Origin: Gonatopus flavifemur
Taxonomy: Eukaryota > Arthropoda > Insecta > Hymenoptera > Dryinidae
Length of the DNA stretch: 64,000 bases
Direction: 5' to 3'
Assembly: GCA_018340375.1 (NCBI GenBank)
Contig: JAFFJZ010000003.1
Location: forward strand, 2,108,001 to 2,172,000
Under the pieces are notes generated by a model. It saw only the letters and a list, made by a program, of their open reading frames with translations, searched no databases and was not told the DNA's origin. Made by a program: the position numbers and the translations under genes. Shown here in pieces: positions 25,589 through 38,324 of this stretch (within the stretch, counting starts at the first letter, position 1; each line of letters begins with the position of its first letter).

Positions 25589-27874
25589 TCACTGCAATAG
25601 ACCATTTTTATCGTAGCTAATCGATTTGAAAGCATCCTCCACAAGATCCGTCAAACACCTGACGGCTTGGAGAAGCGCGGCAAGTAAAAGAGATAAAGAC
25701 AGGGATAGCAATTTACTCGGCACAATGGCATTTTCGACTGACATTCCAGTTTTATCGGGAATTTTTTTTCTCTTACGTACGTCAAAGTTACCAGAAATTT
25801 GTTGTGCATTTTGTTCTTTATCCGACATCTTATTTATCATAATTTTAGAAGCACATTTGGAATACTTTTCCGGAGACTCGTCGTTGAATGAAACTGGAGT
25901 ATCATTTGGCTCCGCAGTTCTCTCGACGTCGTTTCGTGACTTTGAATTGACAACTTTTTTCGAGCATTCGCGTAGAACGACACTTTCAAGCGTGTTACGT
26001 GAGTTTCGCGTTGCGCTTGAATGATCTTTATGAGATGTTTCGTTAAATCTAATGTTCGTTGAAGATTTATTTTGAAAGTTCACGGTATCCATCGGTAACT
26101 CGAAACTTTCCGATTTACGTTTTTGAACAGCGTTCGTCGAAGTTGGATATTCCGTCCCATCGGAGGGAAGATTTTGCAAGGAACTCCTACCGAAGCGAGA
26201 TTCGTGAAGCTTCGTTTGAATTATCGAATTCTCGTCCAATGAGTTCGTTCCGCCATAACATTTATCTTTTTCTCCGCAAAAAGGTTTTTTGTCGTAATTC
26301 ATATAATTGATATTATAATTTACAACGTTGGTTTCAAAAGGTTGGGGAGTTTTAATGTTTTCTTCACTTTTCTTTGAAAAATGTTTCTTGGGAAATTTTT
26401 TTTCCAATTGATTCGGTACGAAGTTGACGTCGACGTCTCCTGCATTGGATCGAATTTGGTGATTGTAATTGGTAGGACTCGAAGAATCATCATTGTTACA
26501 TGCAATACAATCGATTTCAGACGCTGGAACGTCCGGACTCGTTTCGGGTAACAGCGGTATCTTGTCGGTATCTGCATCTTCTTCGGCTTCTTTATTCTCG
26601 TCTCCTTCCGATTCCGAGCGGAATGTCATTGCATTTATCATCATTTTAATATTATCCGCGTTAATGAAGTCCTGAATTTCATACAAACTCTTTTCGATAC
26701 TTGGACTCTTGTAAAGGAGATTTCTAATTTCTGGTATGTCGAGATCCTGTACATGCAATAAATTCCGTTCAATGTTGAGAAGACTTTCCTCTATTTGTAC
26801 CAAACATTGTTCAATATTACAGGATTCTTCTTCCAAGGGATTCAGTTCCTCGGTCTCTCCCTTTTCTTCCTGTATGTCCATTTTATTTGTAGCGTCATGA
26901 GGAGAGTTTGTTTTTTGTATCGTTTCATTCGAGTGTGTAGGCATTATTACTAGTGATTCCGGTAAACATTGTATCCAAGGATCCACAGTCCATTTGGTCA
27001 GATCATGAGAAGATTGTTTGTACTGATTTTCACTATTATAAAATACGTTGTAATTACTATGACTGTTAGCAACTTCATAATCGTTTTCGAATGTAGGATT
27101 CCAAGGATCAAGGCATTCCTTCGAATTTCTAGCAGTGTCGAATTCATCTCCTCGATCGAAAAATAAACTTCTTTGATCGCTATGACTGTTGATCGTCGTA
27201 AAATGTACTTTCTCTGGTTCATTTCTTTCCATTCGGAGACAATGCGTTTCAGGGATTCTCGAAAACAATTCAGCGTATTTACCGTGACTACTAGAATCTC
27301 GATACGCATCTCCGCCGTGACTGTTGGCCAAAGGGTACGGAGCAACCAGATCAAATTCCATTCTACTCAAATTTTCCCTGTATTCGTAACGTTTATATTT
27401 ATTCTCGTCCATCTCGTCAGTTTCTTCGTCGTTCGTATTCTCGGGATACAGTGGGGCTTCTTCGTCGTCGGTCATGAAATACGGCGCTTCGGATTTATCA
27501 TCGATTAGAACGTAATCTTCGGATTCACTTTGATCAAGATCCACCCATCGTCTTCTCCCTTTTCTTCCGTCTTCCCCGGCAACATTTTTCTTCGTTTTCA
27601 GTTTTTTATCGTTACGTAACGCTCGATCGTGACTTCTCTTTGAAGAGGATGCTGTTTTTCGTCCAAAATCAGAAACGTGTATTTCCACAGGGCAGAGTAC
27701 GTCGGGTCTTATTTCAACGGTACGATCTGACGTTGTAGATGGTGCAAATCCTGGGGGATGATTGAGTAGATCGGTTCTGAAATTTCGAATACGAGATCCG
27801 GGACAAGGTGCGCCGATCGGGGAATTGGAAAGAGGATTGACGTATCCATCCGTACATCGTCGACGGACCAACGA
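25589..27874 (-). CDS. 761-codon acidic, disordered open frame in frame with and directly after the DRAM stop
   Basis: This frame begins at the codon after the DRAM TGA (27877-27875), in the same frame, and ends at TGA 25591-25589. No ATG occurs in roughly its first 130 codons, although that stretch already looks protein-like (RIRNFRTDLLNHPPGFAPST). It therefore does not look like an independent gene starting there. The product is hydrophilic and low-complexity: an early basic stretch (KRSHDRALRNDKKLKTKK), then a long acidic region with blocks such as MTDDEEAPLYPENTNDEETD, repeated SHS/SHG motifs, Asn-rich segments, and a possible amphipathic helix (EQCLVQIEESLLNIERNLL). Near the end is a short hydrophobic stretch (LLSLSLSLLLAALLQAV). 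I recognise no domain. It could be a readthrough extension of DRAM, a spliced alternative tail, the true C-terminus interrupted by a nonsense allele or sequencing error, or a separate coding unit starting at an internal Met. Confidence 0.65.
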   Translation of the reverse strand, partial: SLVRRRCTDGYVNPLSNSPIGAPCPGSRIRNFRTDLLNHPPGFAPSTTSDRTVEIRPDVLCPVEIHVSDFGRKTASSSKRSHDRALRNDKKLKTKKNVAGEDGRKGRRRWVDLDQSESEDYVLIDDKSEAPYFMTDDEEAPLYPENTNDEETDEMDENKYKRYEYRENLSRMEFDLVAPYPLANSHGGDAYRDSSSHGKYAELFSRIPETHCLRMERNEPEKVHFTTINSHSDQRSLFFDRGDEFDTARNSKECLDPWNPTFENDYEVANSHSNYNVFYNSENQYKQSSHDLTKWTVDPWIQCLPESLVIMPTHSNETIQKTNSPHDATNKMDIQEEKGETEELNPLEEESCNIEQCLVQIEESLLNIERNLLHVQDLDIPEIRNLLYKSPSIEKSLYEIQDFINADNIKMMINAMTFRSESEGDENKEAEEDADTDKIPLLPETSPDVPASEIDCIACNNDDSSSPTNYNHQIRSNAGDVDVNFVPNQLEKKFPKKHFSKKSEENIKTPQPFETNVVNYNINYMNYDKKPFCGEKDKCYGGTNSLDENSIIQTKLHESRFGRSSLQNLPSDGTEYPTSTNAVQKRKSESFELPMDTVNFQNKSSTNIRFNETSHKDHSSATRNSRNTLESVVLRECSKKVVNSKSRNDVERTAEPNDTPVSFNDESPEKYSKCASKIMINKMSDKEQNAQQISGNFDVRKRKKIPDKTGMSVENAIVPSKLLSLSLSLLLAALLQAVRCLTDLVEDAFKSISYDKNGLLQ

Positions 27875-27877
27875 TCA
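27875..27877 (-). other. Candidate readthrough (or nonsense) TGA joining DRAM and the long open frame
   Basis: The codon context is GAT ACT TGA TCG. Upstream in frame lie the DRAM exons; downstream in frame 761 codons are open. A following C favours readthrough in many insects, and here the next base is T, so context alone does not argue strongly for it. A single-base change would join the frames. Confidence 0.5.
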
Positions 27878-30800
27878 AGTATCCGTCGCGAGAGCTGGAT
27901 TGTGTTCGATGCTTGAATTTTGATGTTCATTTGATTTCCTTTCACCCATAAAGTGATCCCAATCGTAAAATACCTGAATCAATAAATGCGTATTACTTTT
28001 GATATCGATCAGGTGAAACTTGGTGCTTCATCGGTCATGGGTAAAAACTAGTGACACTTCAGCCAGAAGCCAGTGAGCCAGTTCAAGTTCCGACGTTCAA
28101 AAAATATGAAATTAATTCACTCTTACCTGAGGAATGGTCATTTTTATATCTTGGAATTCATTCGTGAACGTGAGAATGTAAGTACAAAAAGCAATGGCGC
28201 ATAGCCATTCCGTAACTGTACTGACAACATGGAACTCCCAGCCACCATCTTCCTTATACCACTTCCGAGGATTAGCACCTTGAATGAAAATCATCAGAAA
28301 TGAAAAGTTAGTTAGATCGATAGCGCTACACGGGAAAATAAATATTTTTTAATAAATAACGATGATCAGTATTGTAAATTCAACATTTTCTTCACAACCT
28401 ACAAGAGGCAAATACTTTTATTTTGACTACCGTTTATTCCCATTTAAAATATTCTTTCTCTCTATGTAAATTAAGAATGTCTGATGAAGGGAAAAACTTG
28501 ATAACTTCACCTTTGAAGGCCATGTGTGCGAGAACTGCCGTGATCAGGATTACAAAGAAGCATACAGTGCAAAACGTCGAGATAGCTGTTCGAAAATGGG
28601 AGAGTCTGAAGGAACAACCCAACGGACGGAGATGGAACGAACATACCGCCTGGAAAAAAAATATTCAATTGGTTTATGTTATCTCCTAATAATTCTTTCA
28701 ATGGCTATTGATAAGCCTGGGTATTTCTGATTTCTGCGATATTCTTCAAAAATCGATAGACTGAGTTAGATTTGAAGTTTCCAAGTTGCATAAATATTCT
28801 TTTTTGAAAGATTCATACTTTTTCCTATTGTTTGTCAACTATTGACAATTTTTCATTCTGAATCGTTTCATCTGTATTACAAATTTAAGAAATATCCTGA
28901 AATTTTTTAAAATATTCTCCAATTTTCTATCAAAGATTATTATATTCGCGATCTACATTTTTATCCGTGATTGTTTCGATCAACGATGATTCGAGTATCT
29001 TTGAATTGCGATGCGATTAAAAATCCGTAGTTAAGATTTTATTAATGTGTATTTAATGATGGATCGGAGCCTACGTGATCTATGATGCGACATACGAATT
29101 TTCTTGTTGAGTAGCGTTAATGACCGGTGACTCGAAACTCGTACGATTACCGTTGGTCCAGAATTGATGTACCATCGTTTTTCCGTATATGTTATTATAC
29201 ACCTTGAGATAGACTCCACAATTTTGTGAGCTGGCGGATATTATCAAATATACGTGAATAACTTGAATTACAGCGATAACTTCGTATTATTCAATGGTAT
29301 CGTCGTATCGTACAAATTATCCCTATAATTTGATTATGCGCCCAACCGTAATATCATGAGTATTACTTGGATCGTGTATATTCTTCACTCGAAACAACGG
29401 GATACCATCGATCGCCATTACATGCAATTTTTAATCCAAAATCTTCAGACAAGTCTCGACACTTCGCGGTTTTTAAAAAGAAGAATCGGCAGGAAGAAAT
29501 ATTTTTCGAACACAAATCTATTCACTATCGCACACACGGAAAAAATAATTTAGCTGCTGCAGCAATCTTGTCAGATGCGATAGCAATTTTTGAACTGTGG
29601 TAGCAAAAAAATTTCGAGTCCTCCAACAAAAATCGTTGACTCTTTTGTATAAAATACTGGAAATTTTGTAAGCCTAGCGAAAAAATTTACTTTCTCAGTT
29701 AATCATGTCGCTCACTCAGCAATCCAGGTAGTTGTGGCAGCGAATTCTCAGCTAGTTTAGCAACAAGATTTGTTGTTGTATATATAATACCTTGATTTGC
29801 TGCGTCAGCACATTTTTTTCCATGCAACCGTGTATAAAATCAAATAAGATTACAGTATTTCGATGGTTCATAACTGAGTGGTTCTAATCGATTCCCAAAA
29901 TTCTTCGATAACTAGTGTTGGTGTTAAAAAACTAATCGGAATTTGAATCTTGTTTGTTCGAAACTTGGAAATATGATTATACTTTATTCTTTAAATCCGC
30001 ACCAGTGGAAATTAATTGCGATAAACACTCTGCCGATTTCCATACCTGTGTCCAAAAGTAAGCTGTACCTCCACCGAAGCACAGAAAAGCCCCCATTAAG
30101 TGTACAACGATGACGGACGTCTCTTGAAAATTTGCGACTATCGATAGGCCGAACGAAGAGATTAGACCTAGAATCAAGGCCCAATGGTTCCATTTTGTCA
30201 AAGATTCGTGAAGTCGAAATAGATTCGTGTACGCTTTGACTTGGGAATATCGAATGTAGATGACGCAGCACACTGTAATAAAAAAAGACATTTCTCCTTC
30301 ATTTAAGATTCCAACTTCAAAATAATCTATAAGTATGATTTTAAACATTTTCATAATGTTGCATTGTCTATCGACGTTGATACAAGATTGTGTGGAAATA
30401 ATTTTAAACATTGAGAGGTGAACTGAGTGAGGATTCTCGTACAACACAACCACCGATCCTCCACCTAGGACTTCGGTGGACTGGAGATGAAGAATTGGGG
30501 AAGAAATGGGAGCTGTGGAAATAAGGGAGAGTTTCCGTTGAGGCAACAGAGAGGCGGCGGAGAAATTTTCGTCCCCTGTATTTTCAATAAAACTCAAATT
30601 CATGAATTCATGCATTCAGATTTGCACTGTAAATCCGAATCAGTGAATTCCACTGGCGAATCAGTGGGTTTCACTGATTCTCAGTACTTTTCACTGATTT
30701 GGATTTAGAGAATGGTTCACCTCTTCGTTGCCTTAACGGAGACTCTCCTTCATTTCTCCCATTTTTCCACCAATTCTCCACTTCCAGTCCACCGAAGTCC

Positions 30801-32192
30801 TAGGTGGAGGATCAGTGGTTGTGCTGTACGGGATTCTATTTGGAAAATTCATCCCTCACGGATTTGTGATTCATCGAACCAACTAGACTTTAATATTCAC
30901 ATGCATGAGCCCGTATATGAGCAGCGCGCCTTGCGAATCCAAAAGATACAGCTCCGCGTGACTGGATTACCATTAAAATTATAGTCCAACAAAAAATGTC
31001 TCCATTGAAAATGTTTTTTTTCAAACTTTTACGAGACGAAGAACATTGTTGAAAATGAGTTCTTTACAAACAAATTACTTGAAAACAATGGAAAATAATT
31101 TTCTTTGCGCTTCATAGGAGAATTAATGTAGTTAAATTAATCATCTTCGATTTAAGCGTTTGTTTGAAATGCTGTTATGGGAATATGACAATTCTCTTTG
31201 CAACAATGGGAAGCGAAACTCCAAGCAAAGTAGAATCGTTACGTACTGAGTGCGGCAATTATGTTCACAAATTGCGCGAATATACAGCTTTCAGGAGAAT
31301 CGGTTGCAGTATCGGAGATGTAAGGAAATCCAGCCTCCACGTGACCCAGTACCACAGCTATAATATATCTGTAACAAACATTTAATAATCGATAGCTGAA
31401 AATCATGTCCAACATTTGAATTTATTCAAGTTGAACAGATAAGTTAAAAAAACGTGATCTTAAAGTCATTAAAAAACGTTCAAATGAATGTTTTTGAAGT
31501 TTGGATCGTTTGTAGAAATGAAACGGAAATTCAAATTCACAAAATCTGATAAATCATCTTTATTTATCTTCTGGAGTGAATTCTTTGTAAGTTTTCGCAA
31601 CTGAGAACATCGATCGAAGATTGTACTGCTAATTTCTCAGCAACATTAGCTGAGATGTAGCTGATGAAGCTAAAATTTAGCTATTGGAGCTAAAAAAATG
31701 GCTGTCCATCTCCCAGCAAATTTTCCGTGCACTTTGTATCATATATATCCATAGAATATATGAATTACTCTTGTGTTATTTGGGCATAGCCAGACAACAC
31801 TTGAAGATTTCCAAAACTTTCTAAGAATATTTGAACGTTATAACTTTTTAAAAATATTATAAATACCGTGACTTGGAGCCGTTTATTTGATATATTATGG
31901 TTAATATAGATGAATTGCCATATTTTTGGGTATAAAATTGACTTTCGGTTTTGGCCGAAAAATACGTCCACTCTCGGTCGAAACCGAAAGAAACTACAAA
32001 TTTTTTTGTAACTAAAAATGGTTTTTAGCAGGTTGCTTGGTTATAAGCTTATTTCTGATATACTTACGTTAAGATGAAGGTCGAAGGTAACGATACGAAC
32101 AGACCAATGGGTAAATAATGTAAATTGGTTAAACAATTTTGTTTTCCCATCAGTTCGTCTTCACGAGGCACAATCGTCAGATGATGATTCAT
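27875..32192 (-). CDS. DRAM/TMEM150-family (Frag1/DRAM/Sfk1) multi-pass membrane protein, six exons
   Basis: Coding exons in transcript order are 32192-32068, 31368-31247, 30272-30046, 28649-28511, 28278-28127 and 27973-27875. They sum to 864 nt (287 aa plus TGA), every junction in phase with AG/GT borders. The product matches the DRAM family, lysosomal or plasma-membrane six-pass proteins that modulate autophagy. Visible signatures are the first-loop motif PYISDT followed by SPESC, then IYIRYSQVKA, GLSIVANFQETSVIVVHLMG, and the last membrane segment with STVTEWLCAIAFCTYILTFT. Length is close to vertebrate DRAM2 (about 266 aa). In exon 2, acceptor TTACAG was preferred over a nearer TATAG because only it keeps phase and yields YIIAVVLGHVE. 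The last exon adds a 32-residue hydrophilic tail ending in TGA, after which the frame stays open for 761 codons (separate entry). Introns hold fold-back elements. Whether this is DRAM1/2-like or TMEM150-like is unresolved. Confidence 0.88.
29532..29825. mobile_element. AGCTG-rich MITE with ACACGGAAAAAA ends
   Basis: Left ACACGGAAAAAATAATTTAG followed by CTGCTGCAGC; right GCTGCGTCAGCACATTTTTT followed by CCATGCAACCGTGT. It resembles 49150-49356 and the AGCT-rich pieces at 19735-19910, 31655-31735 and 37105-37165. Confidence 0.55.
30442..30826. mobile_element. 385-bp long-arm fold-back MITE in a DRAM intron
   Basis: Arms of about 90-100 bp are inverted: ends CAACACAACCACCGATCC and, reversed, CAGCACAACCACTGATCC, continuing through TCCACCTAGGACTTCGGTGG on both sides. 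TA flanks both ends. The loop carries several TCACTGATT-like short repeats. Confidence 0.75.
31487..31630. repeat. Dispersed repeat GAAATGAAACGGAAATTCAA, copy 3
   Basis: Third copy, ending GAAGATTGTACTGCTAA. Short fragments of the family also appear at 6610-6655 and, inverted, at 37735-37770. Confidence 0.6.
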
Positions 32193-34832
32193 CCTCTCGT
32201 TTAAGCGTAACTCATAAGTCGTAGGTTAAAATTGACAATAATCGGTAATCCATCAAAAATGTAGTTGCAGCGAACTCGAAATATGAGAATCGGCAACCGC
32301 GAGCATATTTCAAGTATGATGCTTCTTCCTTCATAACCCTCGGGACTTTCACGCTTCACGATCTTTTGTCTTCTTGTACGTATCTTTCACGATCACGTAC
32401 TTTGTTCATTGCTAGAATTTTCGCTGTGGTTAACCTCATGGTACATTAACTCAGTGGTTGTTTTGTCATTCAATCACCGTTTACGGATTAAAGATGTTTA
32501 TGTTTGAGTCTGGATATCAACATTTGAATGACTGGGTGATTTCAGATAATTGATCGACTAATTATCTGGAACAGAAATGACCGAACGATAAGTTAATGAA
32601 AGCTGTTGTTTTATTTTACAGACCTCAAGCGTTCTTGCATGGACAGGAATAAATTGTAAAAATTGATAGTCCAGAGGATAAAGATGGAGCGCTCGGAGCT
32701 TTCAAATAAAACAATATCGCACAATATTTTCAGGAGAAAACAAAAGTTGGAAGAACCTCTCATGAACGTAGATGTGATGTGCGAACATTGAAAAATCCTG
32801 TGAATCTTCAATCTATGTATCTTGAACTTAAAATCAATCTAAAATCGACTTAACCAGCTTGCGTTCTGTTCAGGATACAGGGTGATATCTTGCGTACGGG
32901 ATATAATACGAACAAATGTGCAATTATTCGTTATATATTGAAAATACATCATCCTATAGTGAGTGGAAAAATTGATTCAAAACACAAAAATGTGCTGTAT
33001 GATTTATCACATAAACTATTTTACGATACATATGAGAAATGAGTTTTTTAATGCCAACTCTCGGAATCTACTCGTCGGATAGACGATATTTTGACAATCT
33101 CCATATTTTTATCCAAAATTTCGCGAGTTTATATTGAATTTTATAAAATATTGATCGAAATTCTATACAAATTGTATATAAATATCGTTTATGCCTAATT
33201 TCAAGTAAGTTTCGTATAATGATTTCTAGAAAAGAAGCTTCGAATATCTTTGACTTTTCCTAAATTACACATTTCATCTCTGTACTTCACTCAAATGTTT
33301 CATGATATTTGTTTTATACGTCATTAATTGAAAAAACACACACTTCCATTCGAGGGTCATATGAAATTTTGATATCCCTGTTAAAAATGACGAAAGTGTG
33401 CGGAAAGGTTAGGAAACCAATTGGGACAAAACCCGACAATAAACGGAATGAATCGTAAAGATTTGCAACTAAATTCTTTCCGTTTATTTCCGTTATTTTC
33501 AACAGGGATAAATCGATTCTATAAAGGCTTTATAAAATCCATGCGTAGCTAAACCAGCATGAGATTTCATGTATGTGTATAAAATTGCTGTAGGGATTTC
33601 ACAAATTTTTTTCAAATGAAAAATAACGAATAAAGTTTTTATGCATTTTGTTAGAGAAATATAAACAAGATTTTTTCTTTTTATTGAACTTCATATTTGG
33701 GAACAAATGATTTTGAAGCACCTTCAACAATTTCAAACTCGAGTTTTGTGAACGAATTTCATCATAAAATATGAAAACATTCAATTTAGAATCAACGGTA
33801 CTCAGGTCGAAATATTCTATTAAATCCTATTACGAATGGTGAAATTTTTGACTAAGTATCATTGAATTCCATTGAATTCTATTCATTTTCCCATTCACTG
33901 ACAAAAAAAATCAGCGACTATGATCCACCTGAATATTTGGTTGCCTACTTTTAAATGAATAAACAAAACAATTGAATGGGTTATCAAAAATCTTATTGTT
34001 GCATAACAATTATTTGGTTGGATGAATTTTTGTTGTATTCGGATTATTTTCACACGTTAACAAACATTCAGTCGGCTCGTATTTATCAATGGAGTTTGAT
34101 CGCATCAACCAAGTACTTCTTTCACGAATTCGTCAATAACAGCGTAGTGTTAGAGACTCGATTTTTTTCTGTTACAAATATTGTATTTTTAATTTTTGTA
34201 TTCGATTATCGACTCATTTGGATAAATTATTCGAATTTCTCACACGACATCATTCAGAATAATGCACTGAGAAAACTGTTTAGTTGCGTTAACCAAAAAC
34301 GACATCAGAAAAAAAATTGAGGTTCCCTGAACTGAAATTTTCCTTCGTTTCAACAAAAAGTTTTAGTTGAAGCAACTCATATTTTGTTACGACAGCTGAA
34401 TTTTGTATTTGATGATTTCTCAGCTTGATGGAGAAATTTGAACAGAATCGATTGTTTTTTATGGAAAGAATTCATAATACCGTGGATTGGGGTTCCTTTG
34501 TGGCACGCGTTATGAACTCTCCATCGTTTTCTACGCGGTTCTTGACTTGCCTTCTATCGTCTTTTATTCCTTACAATCACAAACAAATAATCCTAGTTCA
34601 CCGTATTGACGAATGTGTGGAAAATATTTATAAATTTGTGTTTTCCGTGATTTCGAAATGAATTTGAAATACTTCTCCAATTATGTGGGTGAGAATGATT
34701 TGAATGCCTGTACATGTATAAGGACCTTTGAAAGCTCAATAGAACACCTTATTTTAAAGACGTTTCTTCAAACAAATTTGTTTGGAAAGTTAAAAAGTAT
34801 CACAAGTATTGATGAAGTTGGTGATGCGTTCG

Positions 34833-34851
34833 TATATATATATATATATAT
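34833..34851. repeat. TA microsatellite
   Basis: Nine to ten TA units in the gene-poor interval. Confidence 0.85.
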
Positions 34852-36224
34852 CTACATGTGAGTCTGTGTGTGTAGATAAGTAGTTGGATATATGGATAAA
34901 TGGACATTTATGAAGCTGAAAAAGCACACAGGCGTGGAAAGTTTTTTGGAATTACTTTGAAAGATGTTCCGAAATTTCGCCGCTTCCAACGCTATTTCGA
35001 TATCCTCTTGCAGTAAATAATCTTGCTCTGAATTTTCATGATGAACCGATGAATGTTGACGAGTTTGACGATTACATTTGTATTCGAATAGATTTCATTT
35101 GAATTCTCAGATGACCAAACGTTGGTTGGGTTTTCCATTGAATATTCGAATTTGAATTGTTTCAGAAGAAATTTTGATGATCGAATGAAGGTTTATTCTC
35201 CAGAAGGCCATAAATTTGCACTTTCATATCCGTCCTGATATGTTGATATATTAGACATTCAATGTTTGTTGGTTTTAGATTTTTATCTGGTTTCTTTCAA
35301 TTTGAAATTGTTCGTAGCAGGAAACTTTTGTTCATGGGATTACGGAATTTCAACTAATTATTGAAAAATGTGTTTCAAATCGACCGATCTCCATGCGGTG
35401 AATTTTCAGGAAATAAACATGCATACACAAATTCACAATTATGAAAGTCGTAAAACGTATTTGATTTTGCAAAATTGATCTGCGTTCAGTGTCCAGGATA
35501 CCATGACGCACGGAATTTATGGTATTACCCGCGTAGAAAATATAAAAAGGGTGGAACTGCTAGTTTGTGTTTCGAGTACATAGGTTATGGCTGGCTACTG
35601 ACGCACGCGATCGATGCTACGTCAGTGGAATCAGCTTTTGCGGCAGTTGCGCCACCTTTTCAATGTGTGCTTTTGTATACGTAAGTTTTTGGTTGCGCTA
35701 CAGTATGGTGGGAAAAACAATTACTTCCACCTTGACAATGGTGTACACAAAAATTAGCAAATTCACTATCAACTTGAAGAAAAAAAACAGTTTCATCGAT
35801 GAACATGACGAACGTCGGTGCTTTTGTATACAAATTATATATTTATTATATATATTTTTTATATAATGAGTAACGTGCCCTTCATTGCTCAAGATTGGTG
35901 AATTCTTCATACTTCTTCATGGCAAAACTAATAATTCCACACCTATATATTATTACCTTTAGCAGGAATGACAGTGGATGTCAAGGCCCTTTCTGGTAAC
36001 TAGCTTCCTCACAAGCTCCTTGAAAGGTGCTGGACAACCACTATAATCATTCTTATTTGGATAATTTTCACAAAGAGACTTTCAGATCCAAGTTTTGACG
36101 TTCGTACAATTTGTTACTGGAACTCATCTTCGTTTCTCAAATTCACGGTAAATCGGTTGTTGAATCTTAAATTCGAGGATCGAATCCTCCGCGTAGTGGA
36201 CGTGACAGGGATGAAACTTTTTGA

Positions 36225-36525
36225 CAGATTTCCCTGCTGAAAATATCAGGCAGATCTGGAAAAAGAATAGTTGTCTGCCTTCGAACGGTTTCCATCCCAG
36301 AAAACCTGGTCAAAAAGTGACAAAATTTCTACCTGGATCACCAAACTGGAATATTCTGTCAAAAATTGCTAGAAATAGCTTCATCAATTTTTTATAGGAT
36401 ATTCCAATGTGGTGATTCCGGACAAAACCAGGTAAAAAATTTATTCAGTTTTTGATCGGATGTCCTGGGACAAAGACTATTCAAAGCCTGAGTAACTATT
36501 CTTTGTCCGGATCTGTCTAGCATCT
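36225..36525. mobile_element. Fold-back element, about 300 bp
   Basis: The left arm (GCTGAAAATATCAGGCAGAT and the GGAAAAAGAATAGTT region) is mirrored on the right (AACTATTCTTTGTCCGGATC). Inner arms around CCAAACTGGAATATTCTGTC and GATATTCCAATGTGGTGATT also pair. Confidence 0.55.
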
Positions 36526-38324
36526 TGAGAATATCGCTCTATGCATAGAGAAAAACAAACTTTGCCAATCGATGGACACATGGCTTCCTTGATTGGTTCG
36601 ATTACATCTTAAAATACCTAATATCAACTTTTGAAGAAGCATCCTTTCATTCACATGGTAGTCTTCTACCGTTCATATAGTTATATGACCATATACTAGT
36701 AGTATAATTTCATGTGTTTTGATATACTCTAACGCAACGGTGGATCTAGAAATTGTTTATTCCTCTCTAATCGATGTGTAAAGAAGAACAACTGAGGAGG
36801 TCGTGAACTTCTTATTTGTTTTTTGTTACCTATCGATCGAAAAAAATCTCTAGCCGCTTCTCTAACGCGCACCGAAATGTTTCACGTTTACCGTGCCCCT
36901 GAAAATATGCATTCCAAAACATTCTCGTACACGACCACCCCCCGACAACTACAACCCCCACAGCTCGAGCGTAAGTGTGGATAATTAGCACAGAAAAAAC
37001 AACACTAGGATAAAACAGAATCGAAAGTTCACCTTTTCGTGCAGGTTAGGACAGGCGCAAAGTGAGTTATTACTGCTAGGTAAGACCATGATTGAGGTGG
37101 GTGGAATTAGCTGTGGTAGCTAACACAGCTGATTTTTAGCTATCCAAATATTAACCATACCATTCATTTCCGTGTTCAGCTCGCCTCAGGCCGCTTCGAT
37201 CCTCTTAATCGCCTTACTTTCTGCCCTTGATACACAATAACCCATTACCTCCAACCCTTCGTTTCGTTCTTACCGTGGATGAATTCTCCAGAAAATTTAA
37301 AAGGAATCACTCAACCTGCAGTTGACTCAAGACATACGAATATTAATTGAAAAAATATTCATAAGCGGTTGTTTTTTCTTAATATTTCTTCGTTGGAACG
37401 CTATTCAGCCTACACATAATTTATCGCAACCAAAAAAAAGTCTGTTAGATCCTCCTTATGCAACATTTTCCAACAAATTTCACACTTTGCGTTTGTTAAG
37501 AATATTTAATATGAATGATTTTTGATGAATAACGCTTTAGACAGTCACGGTTAATGTGTTCCAATGGAATTTGAACTGTCAGTAATATGTTTCTACCATG
37601 TGCCAAGCGTGTGGCACATCCAGTAAACTGTAACCTCTCATTTGCGAAAAACTGATAAATTTATTGTATCACGTACGCGAGTGACTTGATATCGTTCAAA
37701 GATCTTGAACGGTTGAGTATTTTGGTATTCGGTCACTGATTCGTTCCAATAAACGATTCAAACTTCCACAACATTGATTTTCTTCTTTTGATTCTTTTTC
37801 TCGAAAACTAATGATTTGTCTCATTTTTATTTGCAACTTTCGATTCGGATGCTCCGTATTACAAATTGGATGATACCTCTACCAGTTTTGAAGTGTTAGT
37901 CGAGGTATTGCATACAGCTGCTCATTCTCTCCAAATTTATTGAATTGAGAATCTAGCCTCAAAGGGTGATAATATCGCAATTCCGATGAGAGTAAGAATT
38001 TAAATCCATGGAACTGGATTTCCATTTCAGCGAGAGTGGATCAGTCACATACCAATCAATATTTTGATGGACGTCTTCTGGAATACTCCAAAATACATCT
38101 TGAAAATATCTCTAAGATGTCTTTTAGTGATACAAAAATATTTACTGGAATCATTCAAAATCTTGAAAATGTATTATCATGCTTCTGAATATCGTTCAAT
38201 ATTCATTCTGATAATTGAGGAAAAGTTGTTAGATATATCATAGGAGTGGTCTCAAACGAAAATGGTATATTTTATGATCAATTCATATATTTGGCATGTA
38301 TTCACAATTCGTACCTTCGAGTTC

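Larger units (their letters stand above)
32200..38300. other. Gene-poor interval between DRAM and neprilysin copy A
   Basis: No convincing exon was found on either strand. It carries the fold-back at 36225-36525, a TA microsatellite and AGCT-rich repeat fragments. The 5' flank of DRAM is at its left edge and the 3' flank of neprilysin copy A at its right edge; an AATAAA on the minus strand near 37941-37936 could end that gene. Confidence 0.45.

Noticed and set aside
33976..34320. 114-aa plus-strand frame with hydrophobic residues, considered as a chemoreceptor fragment
   Set aside because: No receptor motif, no splice-linked partners and AT-rich composition; it looks like a chance frame.
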